64,000 bases of DNA from Halobacillus karajensis (GTDB taxonomy: Bacteria; Bacillota; Bacilli; Bacillales; Halobacillaceae). The DNA lies in NCBI RefSeq assembly GCF_900108515.1, contig NZ_FNWW01000005.1, positions 1 to 64,000 on the forward strand. Reading direction: 5' to 3'. Shown piece by piece: positions 16,866-26,281 of this stretch (position 1 is the stretch's first letter; each line of letters starts with the position of its first letter). The notes beneath the pieces were generated by a model, which saw only the letters and a list, made by a program, of their open reading frames with translations, ran no database searches and was not told the origin of the DNA. The position numbers and the translations under genes were made by a program.

Positions 16866-18139
16866 GAGATTTCCCCCCTTCTAGGGTATAACATCGTACT
16901 AACTCCAATGGCGATCAGGGTCAGCCCGAGTAAACGGATGGCCGGGAGCCAAAGTGTGGACACGTCTTCAAATTGAAGCCATTCGATTAATATAGCCAGT
17001 GTCAGGCCGTTCGGAGTCCATTCCCCGATTTGTTGCAGCCAGTTCGGTAATACATAGATTGGAATGAAATTTCCGCCGATGGTGCCAAAAACCATGAGGA
17101 TGGTCATGAAAATACCGTCCGCAGCATCCGGGTTTTTCAGTCTTAGTGAAACGGATGTCATAATGGATGACAACCCTGCAATAGCAAGGGCATAGACCGA
17201 GGCCATAAAAATCATCCCCATCCAAAATGTAAAGGATCGTTCTGAAAATACGCCTAAAATCAAATGCGACCCTATAAAAATTAATAGGATTTGAAGCAAG
17301 GAAAGGACGAAGGTAGCACAGGTTTTACCGAACAGAAAGTGAAGGCCTGGTGTATTCGTTAAAGCGATGCGGTTAAACGTATGTTCACGTTTTTCGATGC
17401 CTGTTCTACTTGCAACTGTACTGGCCATAAACAATACAAATAAAGCGCCTATGGATAACGCAAAATATTGATCCATCGTAAGTGAAAAAGAGTGGTCATT
17501 ATCCACGACTTCCGTGCCACCCTCAGGGTGTTCGACTTGATTCATACTCACTTCGCCACCTGACATGGACACAACATATTGCAGGTTCAATTGTTCTAGG
17601 AATCCATCAATGACATCATGAATCATATCTACTTCCACCGCTGTTTCCTTAGCCGAAAATTGTAGAGAAGGAGCTGTCCCTTGATCGAGATATATGTTTT
17701 TTAATAATTGCGCTGTATACCCTTCAGGAATGAGGAGCATGGCATTACTTTCACCATTTTCAATCCTTTCTTTCGCCTCACCTTTGGACATGGTTTCTAC
17801 CGTCAACCAATTTTCTAACTCAGGACTAGTAAGAAAATCCATGAGTGATTCCACAGGAGGATGTTCCTCAACGCCTGCTATCACTTCCTGTTTCCCATTA
17901 TCAGGTATTCGGTCCGATTGATGGACAGACGCTTTAAATTCTTCGATTGCTTTGCTTTGGTGATCTTCCATCACCAAACTTAAGGCTAAATCATAGTTAT
18001 CGCTTTGGTTCTCATCAAATAAGCCTGCCATTGAAATACTTAATACAACGACTAATACTAGGGGTAAGAGGATCACGGTCAATACTTCTTTGCGATCGCG
18101 CCAAAATAATAGTAAATCCTTCATTAAAAATGTCAGCAT
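16862..18139 (-). CDS. lnrM: ABC-2 type permease (LnrM-like)
   Basis: Second membrane component of the same exporter, 425 residues. It has an N-terminal membrane segment (VILLPLVLVVVLSISMAGLF), a long outer domain and a C-terminal group of five membrane segments, with GTIGGNFIPIYVLPNWLQQIG near the end. The start has an unusual ribosome site: an unbroken run of nine G that begins at the stop codon of the ATPase gene, 5 bases before ATG. The paralogous permease follows with a 4-base overlap. Confidence 0.85.
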   Translation of the reverse strand: MLTFLMKDLLLFWRDRKEVLTVILLPLVLVVVLSISMAGLFDENQSDNYDLALSLVMEDHQSKAIEEFKASVHQSDRIPDNGKQEVIAGVEEHPPVESLMDFLTSPELENWLTVETMSKGEAKERIENGESNAMLLIPEGYTAQLLKNIYLDQGTAPSLQFSAKETAVEVDMIHDVIDGFLEQLNLQYVVSMSGGEVSMNQVEHPEGGTEVVDNDHSFSLTMDQYFALSIGALFVLFMASTVASRTGIEKREHTFNRIALTNTPGLHFLFGKTCATFVLSLLQILLIFIGSHLILGVFSERSFTFWMGMIFMASVYALAIAGLSSIMTSVSLRLKNPDAADGIFMTILMVFGTIGGNFIPIYVLPNWLQQIGEWTPNGLTLAILIEWLQFEDVSTLWLPAIRLLGLTLIAIGVSTMLYPRRGEIS

Positions 18140-18152
18140 TCAGGCCCCCCCC

Positions 18153-19085
18153 CTAATCTCTCAGTGTCCGACCAGTTAAATGGAGGAAAACATCTTCAAG
18201 GCTCGGATTTTCCATTTGGAAGTTCAGAATCTTAATGTTTTGCTGATCGGCAAGTTTGACAAGATTGCTGATGAGATTGGTTGATTTTTTGGCAATGATT
18301 TTAATGCCATCTCCTGTTTCTTCCACTTGGCGTATAACATCAATTTCCTGTATGGCTTTTACAAGGCTGTGGCTCATTTGATTTAATTGAACTCTCATTG
18401 TATCTTCATTTGAAAGAATGCTTAATAATTCTGATTGACTTCCAGAAGCGATCACTTTTCCGTGATCCATGATGTAGACACGGTCACAAAGTTGTTCGAC
18501 TTCTTCCATATAATGACTGGTGTAAAGGATTGTTGTTCCACTTTGTTCGTTCAATTGGCGGATCATTTCTAAAATATAGTTGCGCGACTGCGGATCGATT
18601 CCGACGGTTGGCTCATCAAGTATTAAAACTTTGGGATGGTGCAGAAGGGCTGAAGCAATATTGATCCGGCGCTTCATTCCCCCGGAAAAGGTTTTGATCC
18701 TATCTTTTTGCCGGTCTTTTAGACCCACTAGTTTAAGGGTGGTTTGAATACGCGTTTCCAATTTATCCTTTGGTACTCGGTAAATACGTCCGAAGAATTT
18801 CAAATTTTCATAAGCCGTCAGTTCTTGGTAAAGAGCAATTTCCTGTGGAACGACACCGAGTACTTTTCTTAGCTCACTCGGATGTTTGACTACACTTTCC
18901 CCATTTAATTTTACGTCCCCTGATGTTGGCTTTAATAAGGATGAAATCATCGATATCGTTGTGGATTTTCCTGCTCCATTAGGGCCAAGTAGACCAACAG
19001 ATTCTCCCTTATCTAAATAAAGGTCAACATCTTCAACAACGGTTTTCTCTTTGAAATCTTTCCTTAGTTTTATCGTTTCAATCAT
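18153..19085 (-). CDS. lnrL: ABC exporter ATPase (LnrL-like)
   Basis: Cytoplasmic ATPase of the exporter, 310 residues. Walker A is GPNGAGKSTT, the signature FSGGMKRR and Walker B LILDEPTVGID, with a switch histidine in TSHYMEE. The C-terminal 80 residues (ENPSLEDVFLHLTGR at the end) are the usual tail of the antibiotic-exporter (DrrA-like) class. GGGGAGG precedes ATG. A terminator and a short palindrome separate it from the regulator gene. Confidence 0.92.
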   Translation of the reverse strand: MIETIKLRKDFKEKTVVEDVDLYLDKGESVGLLGPNGAGKSTTISMISSLLKPTSGDVKLNGESVVKHPSELRKVLGVVPQEIALYQELTAYENLKFFGRIYRVPKDKLETRIQTTLKLVGLKDRQKDRIKTFSGGMKRRINIASALLHHPKVLILDEPTVGIDPQSRNYILEMIRQLNEQSGTTILYTSHYMEEVEQLCDRVYIMDHGKVIASGSQSELLSILSNEDTMRVQLNQMSHSLVKAIQEIDVIRQVEETGDGIKIIAKKSTNLISNLVKLADQQNIKILNFQMENPSLEDVFLHLTGRTLRD

Positions 19086-19110
19086 CGCTGAACCTCCCCG
19101 ATTGGTTTTG

Positions 19111-19123
19111 TTTGTACTACAAA
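19111..19123. promoter_or_regulatory. Short palindrome before the exporter genes
   Basis: TTTGTACTACAAA has two 6-base arms around a single base. It lies between the attenuator-like terminator and the ATPase ribosome site, where a binding site for the LuxR-type regulator could be. No experiment or family consensus supports this. Confidence 0.35.
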
Positions 19124-19133
19124 AATAAGCGAA

Positions 19134-19161
19134 AAAAACTAGAGCCGATACTGACTCTAGT
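19134..19161 (-). terminator. Terminator between regulator and exporter genes
   Basis: Read leftward, ACTAGAG and CTCTAGT (19161-19155 with 19144-19138) pair around a 10-base loop and run into seven T. It would reduce readthrough from the sensor-regulator pair into the exporter. Confidence 0.75.
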
Positions 19162-19203
19162 CATTTAATCCCTGAAAACCATGACTTCCGTCATTTTATT
19201 AAC

Positions 19204-19839
19204 TTACACCAGGTGGTGGCGAATAGCATAGATAGCTAATTGGGTGCGGTCACGTAGATCAAGCTTATCCAGGATGTGGCTCGTATTATTTTTGACAGTG
19301 CCGACAGAAAGACCGATTCTTGTGGCGATCTCTTGATTGTTTAACCCTTCCCCTATACATTTTAAGATGGCTCTTTCTCGAGGGGTTAAATGTTCATCCG
19401 CTTTTTTTGAAGAAGTTTGTTGTTTCAACAAGGTGGGAACTACTTTAGCTGCTACTTGATCTTCGATGCTTAACCCGCCTGACAAGGCACTTTTAATGGA
19501 ACGGATCAGTGATTCTGTATCCCCGTTTTTTAACATATAACCGTTGACCCCGAGTTTGAGTGAATCCAACACATATTGATCATCGTCAAAAGTGGTCAAC
19601 ATCAATATTTTTATTGATGGCCATCGTTCACGCAGTATCCGGGCTGTTTCAATACCGTTCATGGTCAGCATGCGTATATCAAGTATCGCAATGTCAAACG
19701 CCTGTTTCTCACAAAGTTTAATCGCTGATTTACCTTCATCCGCTTCCCCAGTGACTTTGATATCCGGATCCGATTCAATCATCACTTTTAATCCTTGGCG
19801 GACCATAATTTGGTCTTCAGCTAGAAGTACTCGAATCAT
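19204..19839 (-). CDS. lnrK: NarL/LuxR-type response regulator (LnrK-like)
   Basis: DNA-binding response regulator of about 211 residues. The receiver domain (1-120) has acidic AEDQ, the phosphorylated Asp in ILDIRM and the switch Thr and Lys in LMLTTF and YMLKNG. The LuxR helix-turn-helix (145-205) contains LTPRERAILKCIGEGLNNQE and VGTVKNN. ATG at 19839 has GGAG 6 bases upstream; a GTG at 19851 adds four residues. The gene overlaps the sensor by 23 bases. It should activate the exporter genes when the sensor signals. Confidence 0.9.
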   Translation of the reverse strand: MIRVLLAEDQIMVRQGLKVMIESDPDIKVTGEADEGKSAIKLCEKQAFDIAILDIRMLTMNGIETARILRERWPSIKILMLTTFDDDQYVLDSLKLGVNGYMLKNGDTESLIRSIKSALSGGLSIEDQVAAKVVPTLLKQQTSSKKADEHLTPRERAILKCIGEGLNNQEIATRIGLSVGTVKNNTSHILDKLDLRDRTQLAIYAIRHHLV

Positions 19840-20977
19840 GAAGATCTCCACGTCCTTTCAACTTTACCCATCCTTTTAAAATAAATTGTTTTTCATTCCT
19901 TTGTGCTTCCAGACCTCCGCCTAACTTTTCCAATCTCTCTCGCATGGAGGCAAGCCCATAATCTTCTTTAAACGGGAGGGCGTGTTTGATCGGATTTATG
20001 ATTTCAAATCTGAAAATGCTCCCCCCAGGTGCCTCGAATGTAATTTGAGCTTCTCTTGCTTGACTATGCTTCATAATATTGGTTAATCCTTCTTGAACGG
20101 CACGATAAATGGCAAAAGATTGTTCACCTGTTAATGGGGCTGCGAAAGCTCCATGATGAACAGAGAAATGAATGCGGATAAAGCTTTCTAGCTCCAGTTT
20201 CCGAATCAGCCGCATCACCCCTTGTAAGCCTCCGATCTCCTGCTGTTTAAATGTTTTTACTGCTCGGCGTGTTTCTTCCAGACTTTCATTAGCTAACTCT
20301 TTCAAACGTTCTACATGAAGTTGTTCGTTTGTGTTGGACTGAATTCTGTAAACTTCTAATTGCATGATGAGGGAGGTGAGTTTATGTCCAACAGAATCAT
20401 GTATTTCTTTGCCGATCATCTGCCGCTCTTCTTGTCTAGCGTTTTCCTCGTCCTGAGCCAAACGTCTTTTGAGTCGGCGATATTCATTTTGAATATGTTC
20501 ATGGTGAGATAAAAGCTTCTGATGTTGTTTATCTTTTAGTTTATAATAAATGAACGCTGTGACGAGCATCACGCTAAACAGGATAATAAATAACAGGGAC
20601 ATCCTAGGAATTTCACCAAAAATTAAGAAACTCATGATAGATAGGAAACTGAATAAGTAAGGGACAGCCATGTGCCTGATCGGTAACCGCTCAGCTGCTT
20701 CTGCCATAAGTAGGGTATAAACGAATAAAACGGGCATGTTGAATTCGTACGTTTCATGAGGGAAGAAAATGATAGCAGCTATGGCGGCATTGAAACAATA
20801 CAAGAGTGTTAAAGAGCTGATTTTCTTGTAGAAAAGGGGGGTTATAAAAAATACTAAAAAATAAACCGCTACCCCGGCTAAACGCCATGCATGGAGGTCT
20901 AAATCCTTGAATAAAGGGTAAGTTAAGACAGCCCAGACCAATAAGTGCAGGGTTAACCATATTAAAAATGATTTCAT
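19817..20977 (-). CDS. lnrJ: Sensor histidine kinase (LnrJ-like)
   Basis: A 386-residue membrane sensor. The first 145 residues hold about five membrane segments with almost no outer domain, as in sensors that respond to membrane-active drugs. The HisKA_3 box, GKEIHDSVGHKLTSL, lies near residue 190, and the ATPase domain includes AVQEGLTNIMKHSQA and a GLASMRERL G-box. AAGGTGAT precedes ATG. It pairs with the overlapping regulator gene. Confidence 0.9.
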   Translation of the reverse strand: MKSFLIWLTLHLLVWAVLTYPLFKDLDLHAWRLAGVAVYFLVFFITPLFYKKISSLTLLYCFNAAIAAIIFFPHETYEFNMPVLFVYTLLMAEAAERLPIRHMAVPYLFSFLSIMSFLIFGEIPRMSLLFIILFSVMLVTAFIYYKLKDKQHQKLLSHHEHIQNEYRRLKRRLAQDEENARQEERQMIGKEIHDSVGHKLTSLIMQLEVYRIQSNTNEQLHVERLKELANESLEETRRAVKTFKQQEIGGLQGVMRLIRKLELESFIRIHFSVHHGAFAAPLTGEQSFAIYRAVQEGLTNIMKHSQAREAQITFEAPGGSIFRFEIINPIKHALPFKEDYGLASMRERLEKLGGGLEAQRNEKQFILKGWVKLKGRGDLHDSSTSS

Positions 20978-21243
20978 TTATATCACCTTATTTCAATATA
21001 AAAACTTGTGAAGGGGCTCAACATTGTTTTATTCCGCTATTACCTTAATTCTCAAGCAAAAAAACAGAATATCGGCTGCTCTCTAATCGTAAGGGTAGTC
21101 ATATATTACCACATTTCACCTGTCAAAAAATGTCCACTCTCTTTATTACCCTTGCAGAAAAGCGAGCCGTTATAGTTGTGAACCATTTTGTGATTTTTAT
21201 AAAAAACAAAGAATTAATAGTAAGAAGGTGGTAAGATTCAATT

Positions 21244-21950
21244 ATGCTTATAAATTCTTCGCGGATATATGTTTTTGTAAGCGTTTTATCAAAACTGGAA
21301 GAGGTTGATGAAAAATTGACAACAAAAGTGAAAGAATTTTCCATTTTCGACCACACGGGAAACAAGATTAGAACGGAAGATCGTGAGATAGCGATTATCG
21401 CCCAAATGGAAGATCCTAAAGTGGCTATCCTGGGAAACGTGGCAAGTAAGGCGGAATGTGAGGAACTGATCCGTCTTTCTAAGGATCGGTTGAATCGGTC
21501 CAAAATCGGCTCAAAACATGAAGTGAGCGACATTCGAACGAGCAGCAGTACCTTCCTGCCAGAGGACGATGTCACGGCTGGAGTCGAAAAGCGTTTAGCA
21601 CAAATCATGAATGTACCGGTGTCGCATGGAGAAGGACTTCATATCCTGAATTATAAACCAGGTCAAGAGTATAAAGCCCATTACGATTACTTTAAATCAA
21701 AAGGTAACGTAACGAATAACCCAAGAATCAGCACGCTTGTCCTTTACTTGAATGATGTAGAAGAGGGAGGGGAAACCTATTTCCCGCATATGAATCTATC
21801 AATCTCTCCACATCAAGGCATGGCCGTCTACTTTGAATATTTTTATTCGGATCCTGAGGTCAATGAACGGACACTTCACGGGGGGCCCCTGTGATAGTCG
21901 GAGAGAAATGGGCGACGACGATGTGGGTGCGAAGGAAACAGTATCGATAA
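21244..21950 (+). pseudogene. Prolyl-4-hydroxylase-like 2-oxoglutarate dioxygenase, frameshifted near its end
   Basis: Iron and 2-oxoglutarate-dependent hydroxylase, close to the Bacillus anthracis-type prolyl 4-hydroxylase by pattern: FDHTGNKIRTEDREI, SHGEGLHILNY, the iron ligands in AHYDYF and, near the end, TLHGG. The reading frame stops at 21894, straight after TLHGGPL. If one G is added to the run GGGGGGCCCC at about 21880-21889, it continues as HGGAPVIVGEKWATTMWVRR to a stop at 21948-21950. This restores the lysine of GEKW that binds 2-oxoglutarate. So the base is either lost in the genome (gene dead) or miscalled. The start is uncertain: ATG at 21244 or TTG near 21317. Confidence 0.75.
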
Positions 21951-22172
21951 ATAGAAGTGATTAGGAGGGATCAATCCAATTGTTTGGGTTTGATCTCTTT
22001 TTGGGCGAGAAAATTATAATTCTCCGATCGCGCACTATGAAAATCCAGAGCAAACGGGCCGAAGAGCGCGCCAAAGAGCAGGAGTACCAAAGCAAAGAGC
22101 ATTGGCTTCTCTTGCTTTCCTGTATATCCCATAGTACTCTGGAGGTTCATTGAAGGGAGTGGAGAGACCGTG

Positions 22173-24305
22173 ATGCGAGTGGTCATCTTAGCCGAAAAAC
22201 CCTCTCAGGCAAAAGCTTATGCAGAGGCTTTTACAATACAGGAAAAAACGAAAACTTATATTCTATTAAAACCGGATGAAACATTTCCTAATGGGGCAAC
22301 AATTACGTGGGGAGTCGGCCATCTAGTGGAATTAAAAGAACCACATGATTATAAATCAGAATGGAAGAGATGGAAGCTTGATCAATTGCCGATTGTTCCG
22401 GATCAGTTCCTTGAGAAGGTATCGAAAGGAAAATGGGAGCAATTCCAAGCGGTGAAGCGGTTGTTCCAGCAAGCAGACATACTCGTTAATGCGGCCGATG
22501 TCGATAGGGAAGGGTCGAATATTTTTTATAGCATCCTCAGCTTAACAGGTGTAAAGGGAAGGCCAGTGCGACGATTGTGGATTAATTCTCTCGAGAAGGA
22601 TGAAGTTCGTAAGGGATTCAAACATTTACAAGACAACGATAAGGACTTGCGATTATTTGATGAGGCGAAGGCACGTCAGATTAGTGATTGGATGGTCGGT
22701 ATTAATGCGAGCCGACTCTTCACATTGCTTTTGCAAAAGAAAGGTTTCTCAAGCCACCTGACGATCGGACGTGTGCAATCGCCTACTGTTTATCTAATCT
22801 ATCAGAGGCATAAGGAAATTGAAAATTTTATATCTGAGCCTTTTTACCAAATTGAGGGGCTTTTTCAATCGGAGTCAGGTGCCTACAAAGGACTTGCGAA
22901 AATTAAGGAAAAGGATAAGGCTAAAGTACAGGCGCTTATGGAAGAGTATGGACTGAAGGAAAAGGAAGATTTGACAGGAGTTGTCCAACGTGTAGACAGA
23001 AAGACCAACTACCAAAAGTCACCGAAACTCCATTCACTTTCCACTTTGCAAAGCATTGCGAACAGACGCTGGAAGTATACACCCTCACAGGTTTTGAAGA
23101 CGATGCAAAAACTCTACGAAAAGCGTCTGGTCTCCTATCCAAGAACGGATTGCAATTATATTACTGAAAGTGAATTTTCTTATTTAGTCAACAACTTGGA
23201 ATCTTATCAAAAAACTTTAAAGGTGTCATTCACACCTGTGTCCCTAAAGCCAAATAAACGGTACGTCGACAGTCGGAAAGTCCAAGAACACTATGCGATT
23301 ATTCCGACAAAATCTGTACCCACTGAGAAAAGGCTGAGCAGCCTGAGTCGTGAGGAAAGCAACATTTACAAGGAAGTACTGGCCACAACTCTTGCCATGT
23401 TCCATGGCGATTATGTGTATGAAGAAACGGCAATTTTCACACATGTTCATGATTTACCTTTTAAATCTATAGGTCGACGAGAAGTGAAAAGGGGCTGGAA
23501 AGAACTTTTTCCTAAGCCACCCAAGTCTAAACAAGAAAAAGAAGCGCTTCTTCCTCAAGTTCAAAAGGGGGAAAATGTGGGGGCCCGTCTTTATATTAAA
23601 GAAAGCATGACGCAGCCTCCGAAGCCCTATACAGAAGGTCAGCTGATCAATATGATGAAAACATGCGGGAAGCTCATGGATGATGAGGAAGACGTGGAGA
23701 TTTTAAAGGAAGTCGAAGGTTTGGGAACAGAAGCGACCCGCTCTAGTATTATAGAAACGATTAAGACACAGAAATATATTGAAGTAAAGAAGAACAACGT
23801 TTATGTAACAGCTAAAGGGGTTATGTTGTGTGAAGCCATTGAAGGAACCCTGTTATCCAGTCCTTCCATGACCGCAAAGTGGGAGTCGTATTTAAAGAAA
23901 ATCGGCAGCGGTGAAGGATCTAAGCAAATGTTCATTAAACAGACGAATCAATTTATCGAAAAGTTGATTCAGGAAACTCCTGGATCTATCCAGCAGGTTC
24001 ACGTGCGGGATACAGGAGAGAAAAAGAAATGGAATGCCCCCATAGCTAAGTGCCCTGCCTGTTCTAAGGGATTTATTATGGATCGATATAAGTTTTACGC
24101 ATGTTCTGACTACAAAGAAGGGTGTAAAGTGAGCTTCCCCAAAAAATTAGCAGGGAAAACGTTAACCAATCATATGATCAAAGCGTTGTGTGAGAAGAAA
24201 CGAACAAGAGTTTTAAAAGGATTTAAAGGCAAGAAAACGTTCAGTACAGCTCTAATCCTTGATGAAGAATATAAAATAAAATTTGATTTTGCAAAGAAAG
24301 CTTAA
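22173..24305 (+). CDS. topB: DNA topoisomerase III (type IA)
   Basis: Relaxes and decatenates DNA by cutting one strand. The roughly 710-residue protein starts with the Toprim motif VVILAEKPSQAKAYAEAF and carries AADVDREGSNIFY for magnesium. The active tyrosine is in LVSYPRTDCNYI, with VGRVQSPTVYL nearby. The C-terminal end has a zinc-ribbon-like CPACSKGF..YACSDYKEGC. It starts at ATG 22173 or the GTG just before; GGAGTGGAG lies upstream. It stands alone and ends at a strong terminator. Confidence 0.95.
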   Translation: MRVVILAEKPSQAKAYAEAFTIQEKTKTYILLKPDETFPNGATITWGVGHLVELKEPHDYKSEWKRWKLDQLPIVPDQFLEKVSKGKWEQFQAVKRLFQQADILVNAADVDREGSNIFYSILSLTGVKGRPVRRLWINSLEKDEVRKGFKHLQDNDKDLRLFDEAKARQISDWMVGINASRLFTLLLQKKGFSSHLTIGRVQSPTVYLIYQRHKEIENFISEPFYQIEGLFQSESGAYKGLAKIKEKDKAKVQALMEEYGLKEKEDLTGVVQRVDRKTNYQKSPKLHSLSTLQSIANRRWKYTPSQVLKTMQKLYEKRLVSYPRTDCNYITESEFSYLVNNLESYQKTLKVSFTPVSLKPNKRYVDSRKVQEHYAIIPTKSVPTEKRLSSLSREESNIYKEVLATTLAMFHGDYVYEETAIFTHVHDLPFKSIGRREVKRGWKELFPKPPKSKQEKEALLPQVQKGENVGARLYIKESMTQPPKPYTEGQLINMMKTCGKLMDDEEDVEILKEVEGLGTEATRSSIIETIKTQKYIEVKKNNVYVTAKGVMLCEAIEGTLLSSPSMTAKWESYLKKIGSGEGSKQMFIKQTNQFIEKLIQETPGSIQQVHVRDTGEKKKWNAPIAKCPACSKGFIMDRYKFYACSDYKEGCKVSFPKKLAGKTLTNHMIKALCEKKRTRVLKGFKGKKTFSTALILDEEYKIKFDFAKKA

Positions 24306-24316
24306 TGGAAGTAAAA

Positions 24317-24363
24317 AAGTGCCTGTCCTCTAAATAGTCTTGTTTAGAGGACAGGCACTTTCA
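24317..24363. terminator. Two-way terminator between topB and the BCCT gene
   Basis: An 18-base stem, starting AAGTGCCTGTCC and mirrored by GGACAGGCACTT, has A-rich and T-rich flanks. It serves topB from the left and the leftward transporter gene from the right. Confidence 0.9.
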
Positions 24364-24373
24364 GTATAAAGGT

Positions 24374-25888
24374 TTAACTCGCCTTTTTTTGTTTCCTTTT
24401 GCGTTGCTTGGACGTTACCTCTGCGTTGGCTGATCTATAAAAAGAGTACCCCATCAGAAGGACGATGACTGAGAAAGGAAAGGCAGCAATGATTAAAACA
24501 TTTTGTAAACCTTGAGTGCCGCCGAAATACACAATAATGGCAGCTGTAGCGGATAAGCATAACCCCCACAAAACCTTCACCGAACCTGGGGGGTTGAGCG
24601 AGCCTCCCGTTGATAACATACCTAAGACGAAAGTAGCTGAATCGGCTGAAGTAATAAAGAAGATGGCAATGATAAATAGTGTGACAAAGGACATCAATAT
24701 TCCGAGTGGGTATTGTTCCAGCATCGCAAAAGTGGCGGTTTCCATTGGATAATCGGAAATGGCTGCGAGCCCTTGCTGTTCAAGGTCCAAAGCCGATACA
24801 CCGAATACGGCAAAAAAGATAAAACATACAATGGCAGGGACAAATAAAACACCAAGCATAAATTCCTTTATCGTCCGTCCTCTTGAAATTCTAGCAATGA
24901 AGATTCCGACGAAAGGCGACCAGGAGATCCACCAAGCCCAGTAGAAGATCGTCCAGCTGTCAATCCACGCACGGCTGTCTTGATCCATGGGCGCAATTCG
25001 AAAACTCATATTAAAAAAGTTGGTGATATAGCCCCCAATGGAATTCGTAAACATATTCAAAATATACAATGTAGGGCCGACGATTAAGAGAAGAATCATC
25101 AGAAGGAAGCCAAGCACCATATTGATATTACTCAAATATTTTATTCCTTTGCTGACACCAGACCAGGCTGAAAAGATAAATAAAGCAGTAGAGACCACCA
25201 ATATGATTAATTGGACTCCATAATTGCTGGGGGTATGAAATAGAAAGGCAAGTCCTTCGTTTATTTGGGCAGAACCGAACCCAAGAGTGGCTGCAACACC
25301 AACTACTGTTGCAACGACAGCTAACGTATCGATAATTTTACCTAGAATACCCTCCATCCGTTCTTTTCCGAATATCGGGATAAGAGTGGCACTGATCAAT
25401 CCGGCATATCCTCTATGAAACTTAAAATACGCAAGCACTAGAGCAACAAGTGCGTAGACCGCCCAGGCGTGAATCCCCCAGTGAAAAAAAGAAAATTGCA
25501 GTGATTCTTTAATAGCCTGAGCGCTGCCTTCTTCTGCGTTTGGGCTGCTATTGAAGGCATGGGATATAGGTTCAGCAGTGGTCCAAAATACTAAGCCCAT
25601 CCCCATTCCAGCACTGAATAGCATAGCAAACCATGATACAAGACTAAACTCTGGTTTTTCATCATCCTTACCTAGCTTAATTTGATTGAAACGGGAAAAA
25701 ATTAAGTAAATACAAAAAGCCAGCATGACCATGATGATCAATAAATAATACCATCCAAACCGAGTTGAAATAAAAGCGGTTGCAGTTGATGTCATTGTTT
25801 TTAAATGTTCAGGACTGACTACGCCCCATAGGACAAAAAGGCCGCAAATCCCAAGGCTATACCAAAATACCCATGAAACATTTTTCAT
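24374..25888 (-). CDS. BCCT-family osmolyte transporter (OpuD-like)
   Basis: Sodium-coupled uptake of glycine betaine or a related trimethylammonium compound. The 504-residue protein has about 12 membrane segments. The family signature is plain: FYWAWWISWSPFVGIFIARISRGRTIKEF, with SAGMGMGLVFWTTAEP in an early helix and a short basic tail (KQRKRKQKKA). AAGGAG precedes ATG. It stands alone with a long upstream gap. The betaine-aldehyde-dehydrogenase-like gene at 30021 suggests a wider betaine physiology, but they are not in one operon. The exact substrate cannot be told. Confidence 0.93.
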   Translation of the reverse strand: MKNVSWVFWYSLGICGLFVLWGVVSPEHLKTMTSTATAFISTRFGWYYLLIIMVMLAFCIYLIFSRFNQIKLGKDDEKPEFSLVSWFAMLFSAGMGMGLVFWTTAEPISHAFNSSPNAEEGSAQAIKESLQFSFFHWGIHAWAVYALVALVLAYFKFHRGYAGLISATLIPIFGKERMEGILGKIIDTLAVVATVVGVAATLGFGSAQINEGLAFLFHTPSNYGVQLIILVVSTALFIFSAWSGVSKGIKYLSNINMVLGFLLMILLLIVGPTLYILNMFTNSIGGYITNFFNMSFRIAPMDQDSRAWIDSWTIFYWAWWISWSPFVGIFIARISRGRTIKEFMLGVLFVPAIVCFIFFAVFGVSALDLEQQGLAAISDYPMETATFAMLEQYPLGILMSFVTLFIIAIFFITSADSATFVLGMLSTGGSLNPPGSVKVLWGLCLSATAAIIVYFGGTQGLQNVLIIAAFPFSVIVLLMGYSFYRSANAEVTSKQRKRKQKKAS

Positions 25889-26044
25889 CTATCTCGCTCC
25901 TTATGTAAAATTTTGTCGAAAGGCGAAAATTCCAACAACATTTTCATATGTTACATACGATTTGCATCTATTGCAAATGGACTTATCTAAAAAGTAAGTC
26001 ATCTCCTCCTTTAATAATTAAGGAATAAACCTCACCAATCTCCT

Positions 26045-26180
26045 ATTCTCGGGAAATGGATCGCTTTCCGCGGGAGCATCGGTGAGCCTCCTCAAACTTT
26101 TCGTCCTGCGGGGTCTCACTAAGCATTCGCTTCAGCGATCTAAGGAGGCTTGCCGTCTTCTACAAGGAGAGCGAGTAGTT
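26045..26180. repeat. Copy of a dispersed Bacillaceae intergenic repeat
   Basis: The block includes TCGCTTTCCGCGGG, GAGCCTCCTC and CCTGCGGGGTCTCAC, then GAGAGCGAGTAG at its far end. It is GC-richer than its surroundings. From memory, this pattern (cgctttccgcgggc...cctgcggggtctc) recurs between genes in many Bacillaceae genomes. Only one copy is in this window, so the repeat status cannot be checked here. Confidence 0.5.
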
Positions 26181-26281
26181 TCTCAGCCACCATAAACTCA
26201 ACAAGACTCTCGGAACTTAGTGCTTACGATAGGGAGCTTCATAGGAAGTTAACTACGATTTTAAAAATTTAAAAATGTGTC

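Noticed and set aside
21971-22186. Leftward 71-residue frame with a hydrophobic segment between the hydroxylase and topB
   Set aside because: No ribosome site before either possible start, and it overlaps the topB start. A small membrane protein is possible but not supported.
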